Positions 1-11,961 of a stretch of DNA of 64,000 bases are shown in pieces. The position numbers and the translations under genes are program-made. Within the stretch, counting starts at the first letter, position 1, and every line of letters begins with the position of its first letter. Where the stretch lies: NCBI GenBank assembly GCA_033297075.1, contig MU858089.1:174380-238379 (forward strand), in the 5' to 3' direction. The notes under the pieces are model-generated. The model saw nothing but the letters and a program-made list of their open reading frames with translations. It did no database searches and had not been told where the DNA came from. Origin of the DNA: Rhypophila decipiens. Taxonomy: Eukaryota; Ascomycota; Sordariomycetes; Sordariales; Naviculisporaceae.

Positions 1-963
1 AACTTCAGTCAAAGTGAAATTCTTCCTGGCAGTCTTGAGAAACTGCATGTCGGCCCGCCTTCTCTTCTTGAAGCAAAAGTAAACAGTGGCAGATGGATTC
101 AGAGCCAATAGGTCTTTCAACGTCTGCATCAACAACGGGAACGCTGGCTCGAAATAAACGCAATCGGCGGCCAGGATGGTGTCGGGCTTGAGGTCGACTA
201 CTTCTTGAGACAGCGGCTCACCCCTATAGTTGTTCGGTTGTCGTTAGAACAAACTTTGTTCTGCCATCTACCCCGCGATGTCGAGTAACATCAGGATGAT
301 TGAATCATCGTCCCGATTCCCCACCTCGGGTGTCAGAGGAACGGAGAACAGACCAACCGATGGAAGCACCGGGACCGGGCGAGAGGGGCGAGATATTTGT
401 CTCACGGGATTCGGGTGCACTCACCAGTCAAGTATCCTGCCTTGGACGCGATCCTCGAGCCCATTCAAGGTGATGTTGTGCTGCATCAGGGATTCCATCT
501 CCTCTTGGTCCGTCATCATCAGAGGGACATCAAGTGTGCCACAGCCTTTAGCAACCGTGAGACCAACGATGCCACCACCAGCTCCAAGTTCAAGTCTGAG
601 AAGGTGTCAGCTCATCGAGTACAACATCATGGGATGGATGGCCAGCAACATGAGCGTCCCGAAGGACACCGGACGAAGATGAGAGGACTGAGGGGTAGAC
701 GAGTTGGGAGCCTACATTCTGGAGTGTTTGAGCTCATCGCGATGGTATCGTAACATGTGCTTTGCTAAGACCAGACCCGCCGGCCATAATTGGCCTCCGC
801 ATCCCGACGTTAGATCCTCATGAAGTTTGAGCGGCTCATCAAGGAGACCCGAAAAGTCTAATGCTGTGGTTCCGGCCGCTTTATATTCGGGGAGTGGTGT
901 GAGCCCCTCATCAAAGGCCAGTGGGTTGAATTCTGGTGAGCTGGATCGGTCGCTGCCGCTCAT
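1..963 (-). CDS. EFM6: EFM6-type protein-lysine N-methyltransferase (3' end outside window)
   Basis: Seven-beta-strand, SAM-dependent methyltransferase of the METTL21/EFM group; yeast Efm6 methylates a lysine of translation elongation factor eEF1A in the cytosol. I read three exons: 963..716, 595..425 and 223..1. The introns have GT-AG ends (GTAGGC and GTGAGT donors) and the frame is continuous for 214 codons. Seen in the protein: an N-terminal block LKLHEDLTSGCGGQLWPAG typical of this group, the SAM-binding motif I LELGAGGGIVGL directly after intron 1, an acidic post-I segment (MMTDQEEM), and the motif DTILAADCVYFEPAFPLL in exon 3. The reading frame runs off the left edge about 30 residues short of the usual length (yeast about 246). 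The start at 963 (MSGSDRSS) is the first methionine that gives a compact N-terminus; an in-frame ATG lies further upstream at 1074. It is divergent from the AXL2-like gene. The family is sure; the exact EFM number is less so. Confidence 0.75.
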
Positions 964-1846
964 ATCTGTGGTGGATCTTTGTTGTGGAATAAAGAATGGC
1001 CAGCAATAACTGTGAGGTTTTTGTTTGAATGATAAATCTCGCTGTCCACGGGTTAGGAGCCGAAACTTTATCACTGACCTTCTCCGTCATTTCGGTCGGG
1101 TACCAATCAGCAAGTAGCCCCACATTCTCGGTCCGGTCAGTGTCGGAAGTTGAAAATACCGGCCCGGCACGTCGAGGTGGCGGGCCGGTGAACATTTCAC
1201 ACCCCCGTCCCGTCCTTTTCTGAACCTTCCTCCGGGGCTTCCTTCGTGACTTCCAAGTTGAGTAATACTATCAGCGACTAGAGGAGCACACTGGTTGTAA
1301 TTTCCCCGGACTACAATAGATCCTCAAATTTTGGCCAAAACCATGATGTGGTTTGTTATTTCCGCACACCTCTCGTTCCCGGGATATTCAATGTTCATCT
1401 GCGGCGGGTGATGCATCCCAAGGGAGCAATTATCTTCAACTACCGTACAGCCCGATGGGATGCTCGGAGGGGTTCAACTCATAAGCTTGTCAAATTCTTC
1501 ACATTTCACATTTCTGCCTCGTTCTATGTCTTCAAGGGATGATGCGTCGTTCTCCCTTTTCCCCTCCCAAATCCCGTCACCCACTGGAATGCGGTCTAAC
1601 GCCAACCCCCTATCGCGACACGCCTGTCGCGTCAAGCGGGCATTCAAGTCGAAATGGGACCTAAAGGGCGTCGAGAAAGAATTTCCTGGAGCACCCTTTT
1701 GCCAAGTGCCCTTCTCCTCCTCACTCTCTATGCAGTTGTCTGGAGAAAGAATCTAGTTACAGTTCTTGTTGTGATCTGGATGTCTTTCTGCTATCAAGTT
1801 CCTCTGTTGTCCGAGTTCATGACAGGTCCGTTGTCCGGAGTCTGAT
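964..1846. other. Divergent intergenic region, EFM6-like / AXL2-like
   Basis: Shared 5' region of two divergently transcribed genes. It contains a pyrimidine-rich stretch before the AXL2-like start, and only short overlapping open frames with no recognisable protein. No repeat or RNA gene was seen. Confidence 0.5.
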
Positions 1847-4800
1847 ATGATGGCATCCTTCTCGGTCGCCTGGATACTTCTTTCTCTGGCGGTCCGATTT
1901 TCGACGGCGATCCCATCCATAACCTTCCCTCTTAACTCACAGGTTCCTCCCGTCGCCAGAATCGGACAGCCCTTCTCGTTCGTCTTCTCAGAATCGACTT
2001 TCACCTCGCCGTTTGCTATCACGTATACGCTTGCGAATCCCCCAGCATGGTTGTCCATCGACAGTGAGGCTCGACGTTTGTTTGGTACACCACAGGACGC
2101 CGACGTTCCAACAGGGGATATCGTCGGAGTCCCTGTGACATTGGTCGCGACAGATGAGACGGGATCAGCAACTCTCGATGCCACGCTGGTGGTGTCTCGA
2201 GAGTCTTCCCCGAGCGTCCAAATACCCATCGATGAACAAATCCCCCAGTTCGGTGTCTTCTCGAGTCCAAGCTCGATTCTCGCGCCACCCGACGCCCCGT
2301 TCTCTTTCCAGGTCTACTCAGATACCTTCTCGAACCCGTCAGATAGTATCTTGAACTACTATGCCGTGACGCTCGATCACACACCTCTGCCAGCATGGGT
2401 CTCATTCGACCCTTCGACACTATCATTCTCAGGCCGCACGCCACCATTCGAATCTTTGATACAGCCGCCACAAGCCTTCTCACTCCAACTCGTTGCGAGC
2501 GACGTCGAGGGCTTCTCAGCCGCCTCCTTAGACTTTACTATTGTCGTTGGTAGCCACATGATTACAAGTGCTCAAACAGTCATTGTGCTGAATGCGACAG
2601 TCGGCGAGCCAATTCAATACGACACGCTTCGCAATCAAGTAAACGTGGATGGGCAACCAGCTACTCCAGAGAATGCTGTGATACAGTCCACAACAAACAT
2701 CCCCCTATGGATTACTTTGGACTCGACGAGTTGGCAGATAGCCGGCACGCCCCCAGAAAACACCGAAACGACCAACTTCACTGTTACTCTGGCCGACCGG
2801 TTCTCAGACGCGCTGAATATCACCTTCGTTCTGGAAATTACGGGCCAGACACACTCGCTCCTCAGCAGGGACATTCCAATCATCGACATCACTCCGGGCG
2901 AGGACTTCTCGTTCGAATTGGGGCCATATCTCACAAGCCCCGAAGATACAGATATACTGGTGCAGGAGCATATCCCTTCGTGGGTCCGATCCAGTCAGGA
3001 GACCAAAGTTATTTCTGGCTCGGTTCCGATCACTGCAATCGACCCGGTGATCATAATCAACATTGATTTGAGATCAAGGAGCTCAGCTATCACCGACTCA
3101 GTTCAGCTGACTTTCGAAGTTCTCAACGCCCTGCCGTCAAGTACCGTTGTTGTGCAACCTTCAGCGACTTCGACAAACAGCATAAAAGCGCCGGTCAGCA
3201 ATGATTCGGGAAATTCCCCTCCACGTGTGAATACCATCTTATTAGCCATCTTGTTGCCCATTTTCCTTGTGGTCGCTCTCGCAATAATCTTGTTTATCTG
3301 GTGGTACCGGCGAAGAAGAGAGGAGCCAGCGCCCAAGCGGATACCTCGCGATATATCTGGCCCTCTCCCTGGGAGTTTTGTCGTGACAGCCCATGGGATT
3401 CCAGGGAGCGAATCGTATCAGGACATTGACGGGAAAAGCAGTCGTTCCGCATCCGCCAACAACGACACGGCCGCTGCTCCTGCCCACGCCGTAGATTACG
3501 AGAAAAAGGGACCACTTGAGTCGAGATCGGTCTACCAAACGGCCGAGGGCGAACTGATGGTCAGACCATTGTCCAGTGTTAGGTTAATTCCATCCACTGA
3601 ACGGCTACGGGCAGCTGCCAGTAACCTCATAGCAAAGGGCAGGGCCGCCTCGCAGGGCAGTAGGTCAGCTCTATCATCAAGACGTGGAAGGCCTCGCCGG
3701 GCAAATTCTACTCTTAGTTCCATTTCAGAGACAACCAGTCATCTCTTGGATGCGTCGTTTGGAATGATTGGCGAAAGAAGATTTCTTGAACTGCCAAAGC
3801 ACAATGGCAGTGCGAGCTCGTTCAGGGGCGACATTGAAATCAACATACCAGCGCTTCGTGATCCCTCGGCGCCGCCCGAGTCAGCTTATACGGGTGACGA
3901 ATCCAACTGGACCGATGCTCCTTATGCCCCGTCATCTATGGGCAGCAGTCACGGCGACGGACGCCACTCCGCGTCAGATATATCCCACCAGGGACCCTAC
4001 AGTTTACCGCTGAGGCCAGCATCTCGTCAGGGCAATTATCCCCGCGCACCATCTCGGAACTTTGCCTGGCCATGGGCAAAACGCCCTAGCATGAGAGGGC
4101 CGAGGGCTTCCTTGTTCAACAGAAATGGCGGTGGAAAGAAACAGCAGACAAGCCAGCAAGCAAGCTTACGGAGTTCAGCGAGTATCGACACATTTGCTCA
4201 CAGACGGGAAGTTAGGAGTAGAGGCAAAAGCCCAGCCAAGAGTTCCAACCGCGATCGGGATAGTAACACCACAACGGGCACCTCGTTTTCTGGGATATCA
4301 TTCCCACAAACTCCGATCCTCCCAGAGCTACCGCGCCTACCGAGCCTTATACGCCCCGTCACCAGACGGGGAGAGCGATACCGTCCAGACGATGATGATG
4401 ACGATGACGGAATCAGCATCAGGAGCAGCATGATTACGGGAACAATACGAACCACAACAACAGACGTTGGAAACCGCGGCAGTACCCACGGAAGAAAGAG
4501 AGCGGCAACGCTCGAGGAAAGAGAGTCCATCTACACGGCCAATGACCCGGTATCTGCTGGCAAGAAGAAATCTTTCGTCCCCGAACATTCAGAATGGGCC
4601 GTTACCAAGGGACATAGCCATGATTCGCTCGGGATCATATACAGCGATCTAGTCAAGAGGGCGCCGTTCCACCCGTCCTTGTCGGCCTTGTGGTCCTCGG
4701 CTGCTTCGACGCCTTCGAAAAAGGGCAAAGACCCCACTGGGGATGATTCGAGCGCGATTTTGCCGCGCAACTGGGCTAGCATGGGGAATTCTTCGCCTGT

Positions 4801-5425
4801 CATCAAAGACTGGGGTTTTAGTAGTAATGTCGGTGATGACGATGAGGATGTCGAGCTTGGCCGAGGTGTTAGTATAACTGCCGAGAAGCAAAGATCGGCG
4901 GCGATGGTTTCGATGGGATCGCCGGTCAAGTCACCTGGTCTACCAAGCTTGAGCGGAAGGCCAGGCTTGATAGGTGGCGGTCTACGTCTGGTCGAGCCTT
5001 CCTCGTCCATTAGAGGGCCGCCATCGGAAGCAGATGTTATGAGCATCAATACGGTGGATTACTGGAAGGAGCGAGTCGGAGCTGTTGGAAAAGCAACCAG
5101 TGCAACAGGACTGGGTTCGTCTGTCATGTCCATTCCTCGGGATATGACTCCTGCTCACGATGAGAGCCATAACACCAATTATTGGAATAAAATCGGCGGG
5201 AAAGTGTTTAGTCGTAGCGACGGCATGAGCTGGACGGCCGATTTGGGCAGGTCTAGTAATAACGCTCGGGTGAAAAAGCATAGTCGGGGCAAGGGGAGAG
5301 GAGGAGGGGGCTCGATCTCGCGAGTGTCGATTATATCGGAGGGAAAAGACAGGGACGCGGCTGCGGCGGCAAGTCTGGCGAGTGCGAGCAAGTCGAGTGT
5401 TGGAGGCTCACATTATTACATCTGA
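1847..5425 (+). CDS. AXL2-like cadherin-fold plasma-membrane protein (polarity/bud-site type)
   Basis: Single-exon 1192-aa type I membrane protein. The N-terminus MMASFSVAWILLSLAVRFSTA is a signal peptide. The ectodomain holds at least three dystroglycan-type cadherin-like (CADG) repeats, at about residues 23-115, 138-235 and 242-338. Each carries the hallmark pattern P-x-W-(L/V/I)-S/T-x-D then SG(T)P (for example PAWLSIDS, PAWVSFDPSTLSFSGRTPP, PLWITLDSTSWQIAGTPP). A weaker fourth repeat is possible up to about 425. One transmembrane helix lies at about 464-486, followed by a basic stop-transfer YRRRREE. The roughly 700-residue cytoplasmic tail is Ser/Arg/Gly-rich and disordered, with an acidic run of seven Asp and several SR-rich stretches, all open to phosphorylation. 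Yeast Axl2/Bud10 uses the same layout as an axial landmark binding the septin/Bud network; in filamentous fungi the homologue acts in septin organisation and conidiation. A second ATG follows at codon 2. Family confident, precise role inferred. Confidence 0.78.
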   Translation: MMASFSVAWILLSLAVRFSTAIPSITFPLNSQVPPVARIGQPFSFVFSESTFTSPFAITYTLANPPAWLSIDSEARRLFGTPQDADVPTGDIVGVPVTLVATDETGSATLDATLVVSRESSPSVQIPIDEQIPQFGVFSSPSSILAPPDAPFSFQVYSDTFSNPSDSILNYYAVTLDHTPLPAWVSFDPSTLSFSGRTPPFESLIQPPQAFSLQLVASDVEGFSAASLDFTIVVGSHMITSAQTVIVLNATVGEPIQYDTLRNQVNVDGQPATPENAVIQSTTNIPLWITLDSTSWQIAGTPPENTETTNFTVTLADRFSDALNITFVLEITGQTHSLLSRDIPIIDITPGEDFSFELGPYLTSPEDTDILVQEHIPSWVRSSQETKVISGSVPITAIDPVIIINIDLRSRSSAITDSVQLTFEVLNALPSSTVVVQPSATSTNSIKAPVSNDSGNSPPRVNTILLAILLPIFLVVALAIILFIWWYRRRREEPAPKRIPRDISGPLPGSFVVTAHGIPGSESYQDIDGKSSRSASANNDTAAAPAHAVDYEKKGPLESRSVYQTAEGELMVRPLSSVRLIPSTERLRAAASNLIAKGRAASQGSRSALSSRRGRPRRANSTLSSISETTSHLLDASFGMIGERRFLELPKHNGSASSFRGDIEINIPALRDPSAPPESAYTGDESNWTDAPYAPSSMGSSHGDGRHSASDISHQGPYSLPLRPASRQGNYPRAPSRNFAWPWAKRPSMRGPRASLFNRNGGGKKQQTSQQASLRSSASIDTFAHRREVRSRGKSPAKSSNRDRDSNTTTGTSFSGISFPQTPILPELPRLPSLIRPVTRRGERYRPDDDDDDDGISIRSSMITGTIRTTTTDVGNRGSTHGRKRAATLEERESIYTANDPVSAGKKKSFVPEHSEWAVTKGHSHDSLGIIYSDLVKRAPFHPSLSALWSSAASTPSKKGKDPTGDDSSAILPRNWASMGNSSPVIKDWGFSSNVGDDDEDVELGRGVSITAEKQRSAAMVSMGSPVKSPGLPSLSGRPGLIGGGLRLVEPSSSIRGPPSEADVMSINTVDYWKERVGAVGKATSATGLGSSVMSIPRDMTPAHDESHNTNYWNKIGGKVFSRSDGMSWTADLGRSSNNARVKKHSRGKGRGGGGSISRVSIISEGKDRDAAAAASLASASKSSVGGSHYYI

Positions 5426-7557
5426 GCTGAGGTTTGAATAGTTTTGGCCAGGTCGTACTACTTCTCCTTTGTCATATTTCGGGTCTATATCATTCTTTGG
5501 TGTTCGGGAGGCTACCTTGGAGTGCTTGGAAAGAAATGTTGTAACATCGTCCATCGGTTCTGTCATTCTAGATGGCGAGTGTGATGATTCCGTGTCTAGG
5601 AATAATTCGTGGATACTGGTGGATTTTGGCAGCTTGTGTCTGACAGCTTGTTCCAGTAATATAGGATTTCATCAATATGTGTAACTTTGACAAGATTGAA
5701 TAATTGAGCCCGATGTCGTCATCCCCATCATTTTGCCCCTGTCGTCTTGTCCAAGCCGGTCTGGCCACCTCTTCTTTCTGATGTGGAGTCTCCAACAAGA
5801 CGGATACAGCTACACAGCTGTTGTGACTGTGTAACACAACTCTTTGCCATCCACTCTCCGCCAAGGAAGGAGCTGCACCATCGCTCTTGGGACAGACGGA
5901 GGACGGTACGGTATGTCAGGCTCGATGGAACGGGCTGGACCGTTCGGCAGGTGAGGTGAGGAACGGGTGCCTGGCAGCTATTCCCAGCTGAAGCTTGAGA
6001 AGCTACCAAGCCACGTATAAGCTCCAAGGTATCCATACAATCTGCCCACGGTCAACGACTCAACTGAGATGTTGCTCGCGAGCTCGGGAATGGCTTCAAC
6101 AGATGTGGCCGATATCGTGTGATTCTCGCACAGTGGGGTGACATCATGTTTCCACTCAGAAGGGAGAAATTTGAGTTTACTGGTCCGTCCCGTCTAGGAA
6201 TGACGCACTGTGGGGTTCACGGCCACTGACGACTTCCGTTCCTCCCCTGACCTGGATTTTGGTAACACCAGCTGTATTTCCCCGCAGCCCGGGCACTGCC
6301 TGTGTGAAGAGGCTGAACTCAACCGAGTCTCCAAGTCCTCGCGTGACTTGTTTTCACCAGGGACGCCCTTAATCAGAGGTCCTTATCGAAGTATTAAGAT
6401 GATGTTTGATGGCGATAGATGGCGGTGATGTATGTGCTTGTGTTGCCGGATTTACAGTTCATTCTCTAACCTTCTTGAAGAAGAGGCGGTTGTCCACCTG
6501 GAGCGGCCTGTGGTTGTTCAAGTTGTGTACGTACTCCGTGTATGTAATGGATAGAAAATACACCCCACCCTTGTCTTGCCCACCTGATAAGCTGTTCGGC
6601 TGCCTCGCAAACCGTATTCGTACAGTACCACCATCCCATCATCAGGCTCCAGGGCAACATATCAACAAGCATCGGAAATATCATGAATGGCAGATGAGGC
6701 TTCCCTGGGGCCTGATCAAAACCTCTGCTCTTTTGTGACCTCGCTGTTGCTTGGTACACGTGATACTCTGGGTTTTGTCTCTAGCCTCACCCTGCTCATG
6801 TGGCTCCTTTGAGCTGGCAAGCTGGGTTCAAGTATACCCTCCGTTGTCTTTGACATAACCACTCTTTGTTGATTCTCTCCGCCGTTCCTTTACGCGGGTA
6901 CCTTGATCTGGTGATAAAATGAAGAAGTTCGTGTGCTACTGGAAATGACTGACACTTCGGTCCTATTTGATCGTACTTTTAAACAAGCCGTTGGCAGTTC
7001 GTACAGTCCTGAAGTCGCGTGTCCGTAACAGGTACAATACGGTATCCAGGTAACAAAACGGTTGGGAAGCCTGCTGTCAGCTGCGCGGGGTTCATCGCCA
7101 CGCCCAAGAGCAGCAGTCAGCGCCCGCACCAGCCCGGGCCCCGTTCCAGGTTCCTGCTGGCTGGCAACTGTTCCCGCCCCAAAGCCAGAACCCCGCTTCA
7201 CCACCAGTTTTCTCCATGCAGGCAGCTCAACCGCCTAACACTAACAGCACAGTGATAGGAAACGTAGGTGAAAGGAAAAAAACACCATCGACATTTCTTT
7301 CCGCCAAACACAACGCTCGCACACACCATCTTGACGATCTTCTCGACGCCCCCGAAAATTTTTCCTTCCGACGCATTCGCAATCAGGAAGCGGGCAGCGC
7401 CAGCGCCTAGGAAAAGTTTAGCTCGATCCAGCAAGACGATTCTCAAAAGTCCAACTAATCATCACCCGGGCAATTTCGAGCAAAACCCCTCCCCCGCTGG
7501 CCATCGCACCGCTGCCCAGTAGATATCTTCTTGACCAGTCACCCAGAGACCATCATC
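5426..7557. other. Intergenic region between AXL2-like and PP2C genes
   Basis: 2.1 kb with only short open frames of biased composition. It holds the 3' region of the AXL2-like gene and the upstream region of the phosphatase gene. The last 250 bases are rich in C/A with CACC- and CGC-containing stretches, as is usual for a fungal 5' leader. No RNA gene or repeat was recognised. Confidence 0.45.
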
Positions 7558-9892
7558 ATGGGCCAGACTCTTTCTGAGCCCGTCGTCGAAAAGGTATGCC
7601 TCAATCCCTTCTTTCCATGGAATTTCTGCATTGCGCGGGGCTTCCTAGTCACCGTTACAATCGTCCGTCTTCGCTGGGCTGTACCGCCGCCTGCCGCGCT
7701 TCTCCCCGCCGTCGCTGCGGTCTCATCAGCCTGGCTTCACCGAGGCCTTGCTCGCGTGCCTCCCTTATCTCCTCCGCGCAGTACCACATCACCTCATGCC
7801 GATTAAAAGACGATGTGTCGTTTTCTCGACGTGCACCTGTCTCAATATCGTCGACTATTACCCAAAAATCAAGCTGGCGATTTCCACTGGCAGAGGCTAA
7901 TCTTACAACTCTGTTACTTAGGCGTCTGCAAATGGCGAGGATGACCGACTCATTTACGGTGTGTCGGCCATGCAGGGCTGGCGTATAAGCATGGAGGATG
8001 CGCATACCACTGTCCTTGATCTTCTCGCCAACAACCCGGCGGCAGCCAAGGCGCATTCTTCAAGACTCTCCTTCTTTGGTGTCTTTGATGGGCATGGCGG
8101 TGATAAAGTCGCACTATTCGCGGGTGACAATATCCACAACATCATTGCGAAACAAGATACATTCAAGGAGGGCAATTATGAGCAAGCTCTCAAGGACGGC
8201 TTTTTGGCGACCGACCGAGCAATCCTCAACGGTATGATATCACCGGGCGCCCAGACAAGACTGCGAGCTTCTAGTTCCTTCGGGTCATGAGTGGTCAGAC
8301 AACTGACTATTCCATTTGGAACAGATCCAAAGTACGAGGAAGAAGTTTCCGGCTGTACCGCCTGTGTTGGTTTGATCACAGAAGACAAGATCTACATTGT
8401 TTGTCACACAGTAACCCCTCACATACAACTCCGAATTTGCTAACCCCAGTTCCAGGCGAATGCAGGAGACTCGAGAAGTGTGTTAGGTGTGAAGGGACGA
8501 GCGAAACCCCTGTCTTTTGACCACAAGCCGTCGAACGAAGGTGCGCAAAAGACCCCGTGTACTCGCCTTCCTTCTGACTTCTCATACTGACTGGCGATGA
8601 TTGCGGTCTCCAGGCGAAAAGGCACGAATCACAGCTGCCGGCGGTTTCGTTGACTTTGGACGCGTGAACGGTAACCTCGCTCTTTCCAGGGCCATCGGCG
8701 ACTTCGAATTCAAGAAAAGTGCCGAACTAGCCCCCGAACAGCAAATCGTGACGGCCTACCCCGACGTTGTCGTACACGACCTGGCTGATGATGACGAGTT
8801 TCTTGTTATCGCCTGCGACGGTGAGTTCAAAGCGCTCGGTTGCTGCTATTCAGGGGTTTTATCTAATCCTATTTCATGCAGGTATCTGGGATTGTCAGTC
8901 GTCGCAAGCCGTTGTCGAGTTCGTCAGACGAGGAATCGCGGCGAAGCAGGAGTTGGAGAAGATTTGCGAGAACATGATGGACAACTGCCTCGCATCCAAC
9001 TCAGAGACGGGCGGCGTAGGCTGCGATAACATGACCATGATCATAATTGGCTTCCTGAGAGGACGGACTAAGGAACAGTGGTACGAGGAGATCGCTCGGC
9101 GGGTTGCCAACGGAGATGGCCCATGTGCCCCTCCTGAATATGGTAGGGACACACCATCCCCTTGATCTGTCACTGCATTTTCCAAACACCACTTCACTTC
9201 ACATATCCTACACAGGCTACACTTTTTGTTCTTCCCCACGCGCAACATCATCATAGAACGGTTGGCCATCTCACACCATTACCGTGTGTCGCGTTTATAT
9301 TCTTTCTTGGCGCACTCTTACCACCCCTGCATCTCATCCCACTCGCCCGCCATCTTCTTTCCTATTAGCTTAAAGAACCACATGCACACAGAAACGAAAT
9401 GAGAGGAAAATTTAACTAATATGACCTTTTCTTCCGCGTCTTGTTCCAGCTGAATTCCGCGGCCCAGGAGTGCATCATAACTTTGACGACAGTGACAGCG
9501 GATATGACGTTGAGGAACAAAATAAACAAGGCGGCGGCAGCGCGGGCGGCAAGGGGTTCGGACTGGGAGGGTACAGGGGACGTATCATCTTTTTGGGCGA
9601 CGGAACCGAGGTGCTCACCGACTCGGCCGAGGACGACGACTCTCATATGTTTGACAACTCGGAAGAGGACAAGGACCTCATCAGCCAAGTCGGTGGTGGT
9701 GAGGGAGAGAAGAAGGAGTCAGGATCCAGCGATAAGAAGGAAGCTACCCCGGCCCCGACAGAGGATACGAAGAAAGAGGTCGTCGATGAGAAGACGGCCG
9801 AGGCTATCTCTACCACGTTGCCTGATAAACTGTCCGGCGAAGCAACCGAGGAGTTGAAGGAGAAGGTGGCCAAGAAGGACAGTGATGCGTAG
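7558..9892 (+). CDS. PTC2: PP2C-type serine/threonine phosphatase, Ptc2/Ptc3 group
   Basis: Metal-dependent protein phosphatase; in yeast Ptc2/Ptc3 switch off the Hog1 MAP kinase and the DNA-damage checkpoint. Seven exons close in frame to 471 aa: 7558..7593, 7922..8231, 8325..8398, 8456..8540, 8614..8820, 8882..9142, 9450..9892. The 12-residue first exon, [12 protein letters not shown], fits a possible myristoylation start (Gly2). All PP2C motifs are present: MEDAH (E37, D38), FGVFDGHGG with metal ligands D68/G69, [23 protein letters not shown], the metal-binding ACDGIWD (D237) and GCDNMT (D286). The catalytic core ends near residue 300. The remaining 150 residues are a Gly-rich then acidic/Lys-rich tail ([12 protein letters not shown] and similar), typical of fungal Ptc2 proteins. 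The first (328 nt) and last (307 nt) introns are long for this window. Donors are GTATG, GTTTGT, GTGCG, GTGAG and GTAGG. The GTTTGT donor of intron 3 is supported only by the conserved KIYI-ANAGDS junction. Confidence 0.93.
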
Positions 9893-11961
9893 AGGGAACG
9901 CACGGGAAGCATCACAGGAATGATGTTTTATGAAAGACCTAGTGCACGGGTGGTGGTAGCATGTTTACTTGTTTCTTTGTCAACTTGAAGGGATATCGAG
10001 TCAAGGATGGAAAGGGTTACGGATGGCCGGGACTCAAGAGCCAGGGGATGTGATGTTGAGAGCACAAATGGCCCAAGCAAGAAGGAAAGAAAGAGGATCG
10101 AAAGGTTACCGCCACCCATGAACCTACTATTACCATCCCATTTTTTTTCTCTTTTCGTCATCATGGTCTATTCTTTGTTTAGCTTTGTACATTTGCTGCC
10201 GGTCGTCTGCTCTAGTTGCTCTGTTTGTCACCTTTGCTGCCTTTGCTGCCTTTCTCGATATTTTGCCCGTTGCTTGCTCATCATTGCTGTGCTGTCGAGT
10301 GCGTATCAACCAAGCAATCAATCTCAGCGCCGTCCTTATGCAGCATTATATATACTACTCGACACGTTTCCAGATGGTCGTTCTGTTCCCAGCGACTGGA
10401 CGACTGGGAAGTGAGCCGAGAAGTAACGCGGCCAGTGATGAGAGGGCCGGAGACACGAAGCGGCTCCCATATAAGTTGTCATGGAAAACAGGTTTGAAAT
10501 GAGTGGGATGAGAATGGGTAGCATGATTTGGAGTGTGATTCCTATGGGCGAACTCATCGTCACCATGACGCCTCAAGTTTTGGGATGGGATCGCTACTGG
10601 ACCTCAAGGGGCTAGTGGTACATACAGCCACTTCTATTAGAAAATCAAGGCGAGTTTCTCGTCCCATGTTGGCGATGACAGTGCTACATTGAGGGATGAT
10701 ATATCATTTGTGCTCACATGGGATATGTAGGATTGCAGGATTTTGCTTTCGCTCTTTCTCCTGACGCCGGGTTTGGTGGTGTGCTTTCTCGATTATTTTC
10801 CCCTCTCTCTCGTCCTGGGTTGTTTCAGTGTCGTGGAATATACTTGGCTACCTACCTAGGTCATATCATCAAATACTTAGTTGAACTCTACATCTGCCAC
10901 CTTTTGGTTGCTTTGGGGTTTTTCTTCTCAAATCGAATGGTCTTTTGTGTTCGCCGCCGCTAAAACCACTATATAGCCTTTAATCTAGGCATTTATTCGA
11001 GCTAGTCGAGGCATTTATTCGAGCCAGTGAAGGCATTTATTCGAGGTAGTCGAAGGTATTTATTCAAGACAGTCAAAGGCATTTATTCGAACTAGTCAAG
11101 ACGGTGGTTTTAGCGGCGGCGTTTGTGTTGAAACTTAGCTGCCTATTTCATCTACCCGACATGGATTTGCGTGTTTGATCCGGCAACGAGGGTATCATGA
11201 GTTGTCAAGATGAGCGGTCACCGCTGGGAAGTGTGCCAGTCATTCGTTTGGCACCATGTACTCGGTTTACACAAGAGGATGATGCCATATCATATACTTC
11301 TCAAAGGACACATCCTCACGCGTATCACGAGCACAGTCTAGGCATATTAGAAAATCAAGAGGCAAGCAAGTAAATGGCAGGCGTCCTTATTCTTTCAGAT
11401 GTGATAGATTCCTAGAAGTGTCCAAGACATAGACTACTGCTACCGTCTTGAAGGTCTACCTACACAGGGGTACAGACAAGCCAGTACTAGGTACTTGTCA
11501 CTTATCTACCGGTACCATAACCGCGAGCAGGGATAAACTCATCGTGTGTTCAAGCTCACTGTTAAGTATGTGGGCAGGAAAGTACCTAGGTTCCCAAGTA
11601 TTGTCAGATCCCTGACCAGTAATGCATGCATCAAAGCTTCGACTAAACCAAATGCTCATATCTACGGCGTATGGAGCAGCATGGATAACTTGTATCCACA
11701 AGGACTAGATCGCCTGCCCCTTACTCCATTCAAAATAAAACTGGTCGATGATGGTTTATTGGCAAACCCCAAGCTCAAAGGCCTCAAAGGTGAGAGTCTA
11801 TTCATATACGGTGAAGACAACGCGGCGAGGTACTCCCGAGCACTAGGCCCAAGAAACCCCGAATTTCGACGCCGGCTGGGTCCATAACCTGGCCTATGAA
11901 GTCTAGAAAGTTCCTGGTAGTGAGCATCAAACGTGTTCGATGAAGGTTCTCTCTTCCTCTC
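9893..11961. other. Convergent intergenic region with a MITE-like element
   Basis: Tail-to-tail spacer between the phosphatase and the zinc-knuckle gene. It holds one inverted-repeat element at 10952-11121, described separately. The 14-nt sequence ATTAGAAAATCAAG occurs twice in direct orientation, near 10637 and 11348, bracketing that element at a distance. A GCTGCCTTT short repeat lies near 10234. No coding sequence was recognised. Confidence 0.5.
10952..11121. mobile_element. MITE-like element with 18-bp perfect TIRs and 8-bp target-site duplication
   Basis: The left end reads CGCCGCCGCTAAAACCAC (10952-10969) and the right end (11104-11121) is its exact reverse complement. The element is flanked by a perfect direct repeat TTTGTGTT (10944-10951 and 11122-11129), an 8-bp target-site duplication. 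Such a duplication is known for hAT transposons and is within the range of MULE elements. The 134-bp interior is almost entirely five tandem units of 22-23 bp starting AGGCATTTATTC and ending in a variable GCTAGTC-type half. There is no coding capacity, so it would need a transposase supplied in trans. Insertion into spacer DNA fits a harmless position. The ends are unlike the usual hAT terminal CA(G)GG start, so the superfamily is open. Confidence 0.85.

Noticed and set aside
10234..10270. CTTTGCTGCC short repeats as a possible minisatellite
   Set aside because: Only two to three imperfect copies, too few to call.
10637..11361. Direct repeat ATTAGAAAATCAAG as ends of a larger element around the small inverted-repeat element
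   Set aside because: Only 14 nt, without inverted ends or target duplication, so it may be chance in A-rich spacer.
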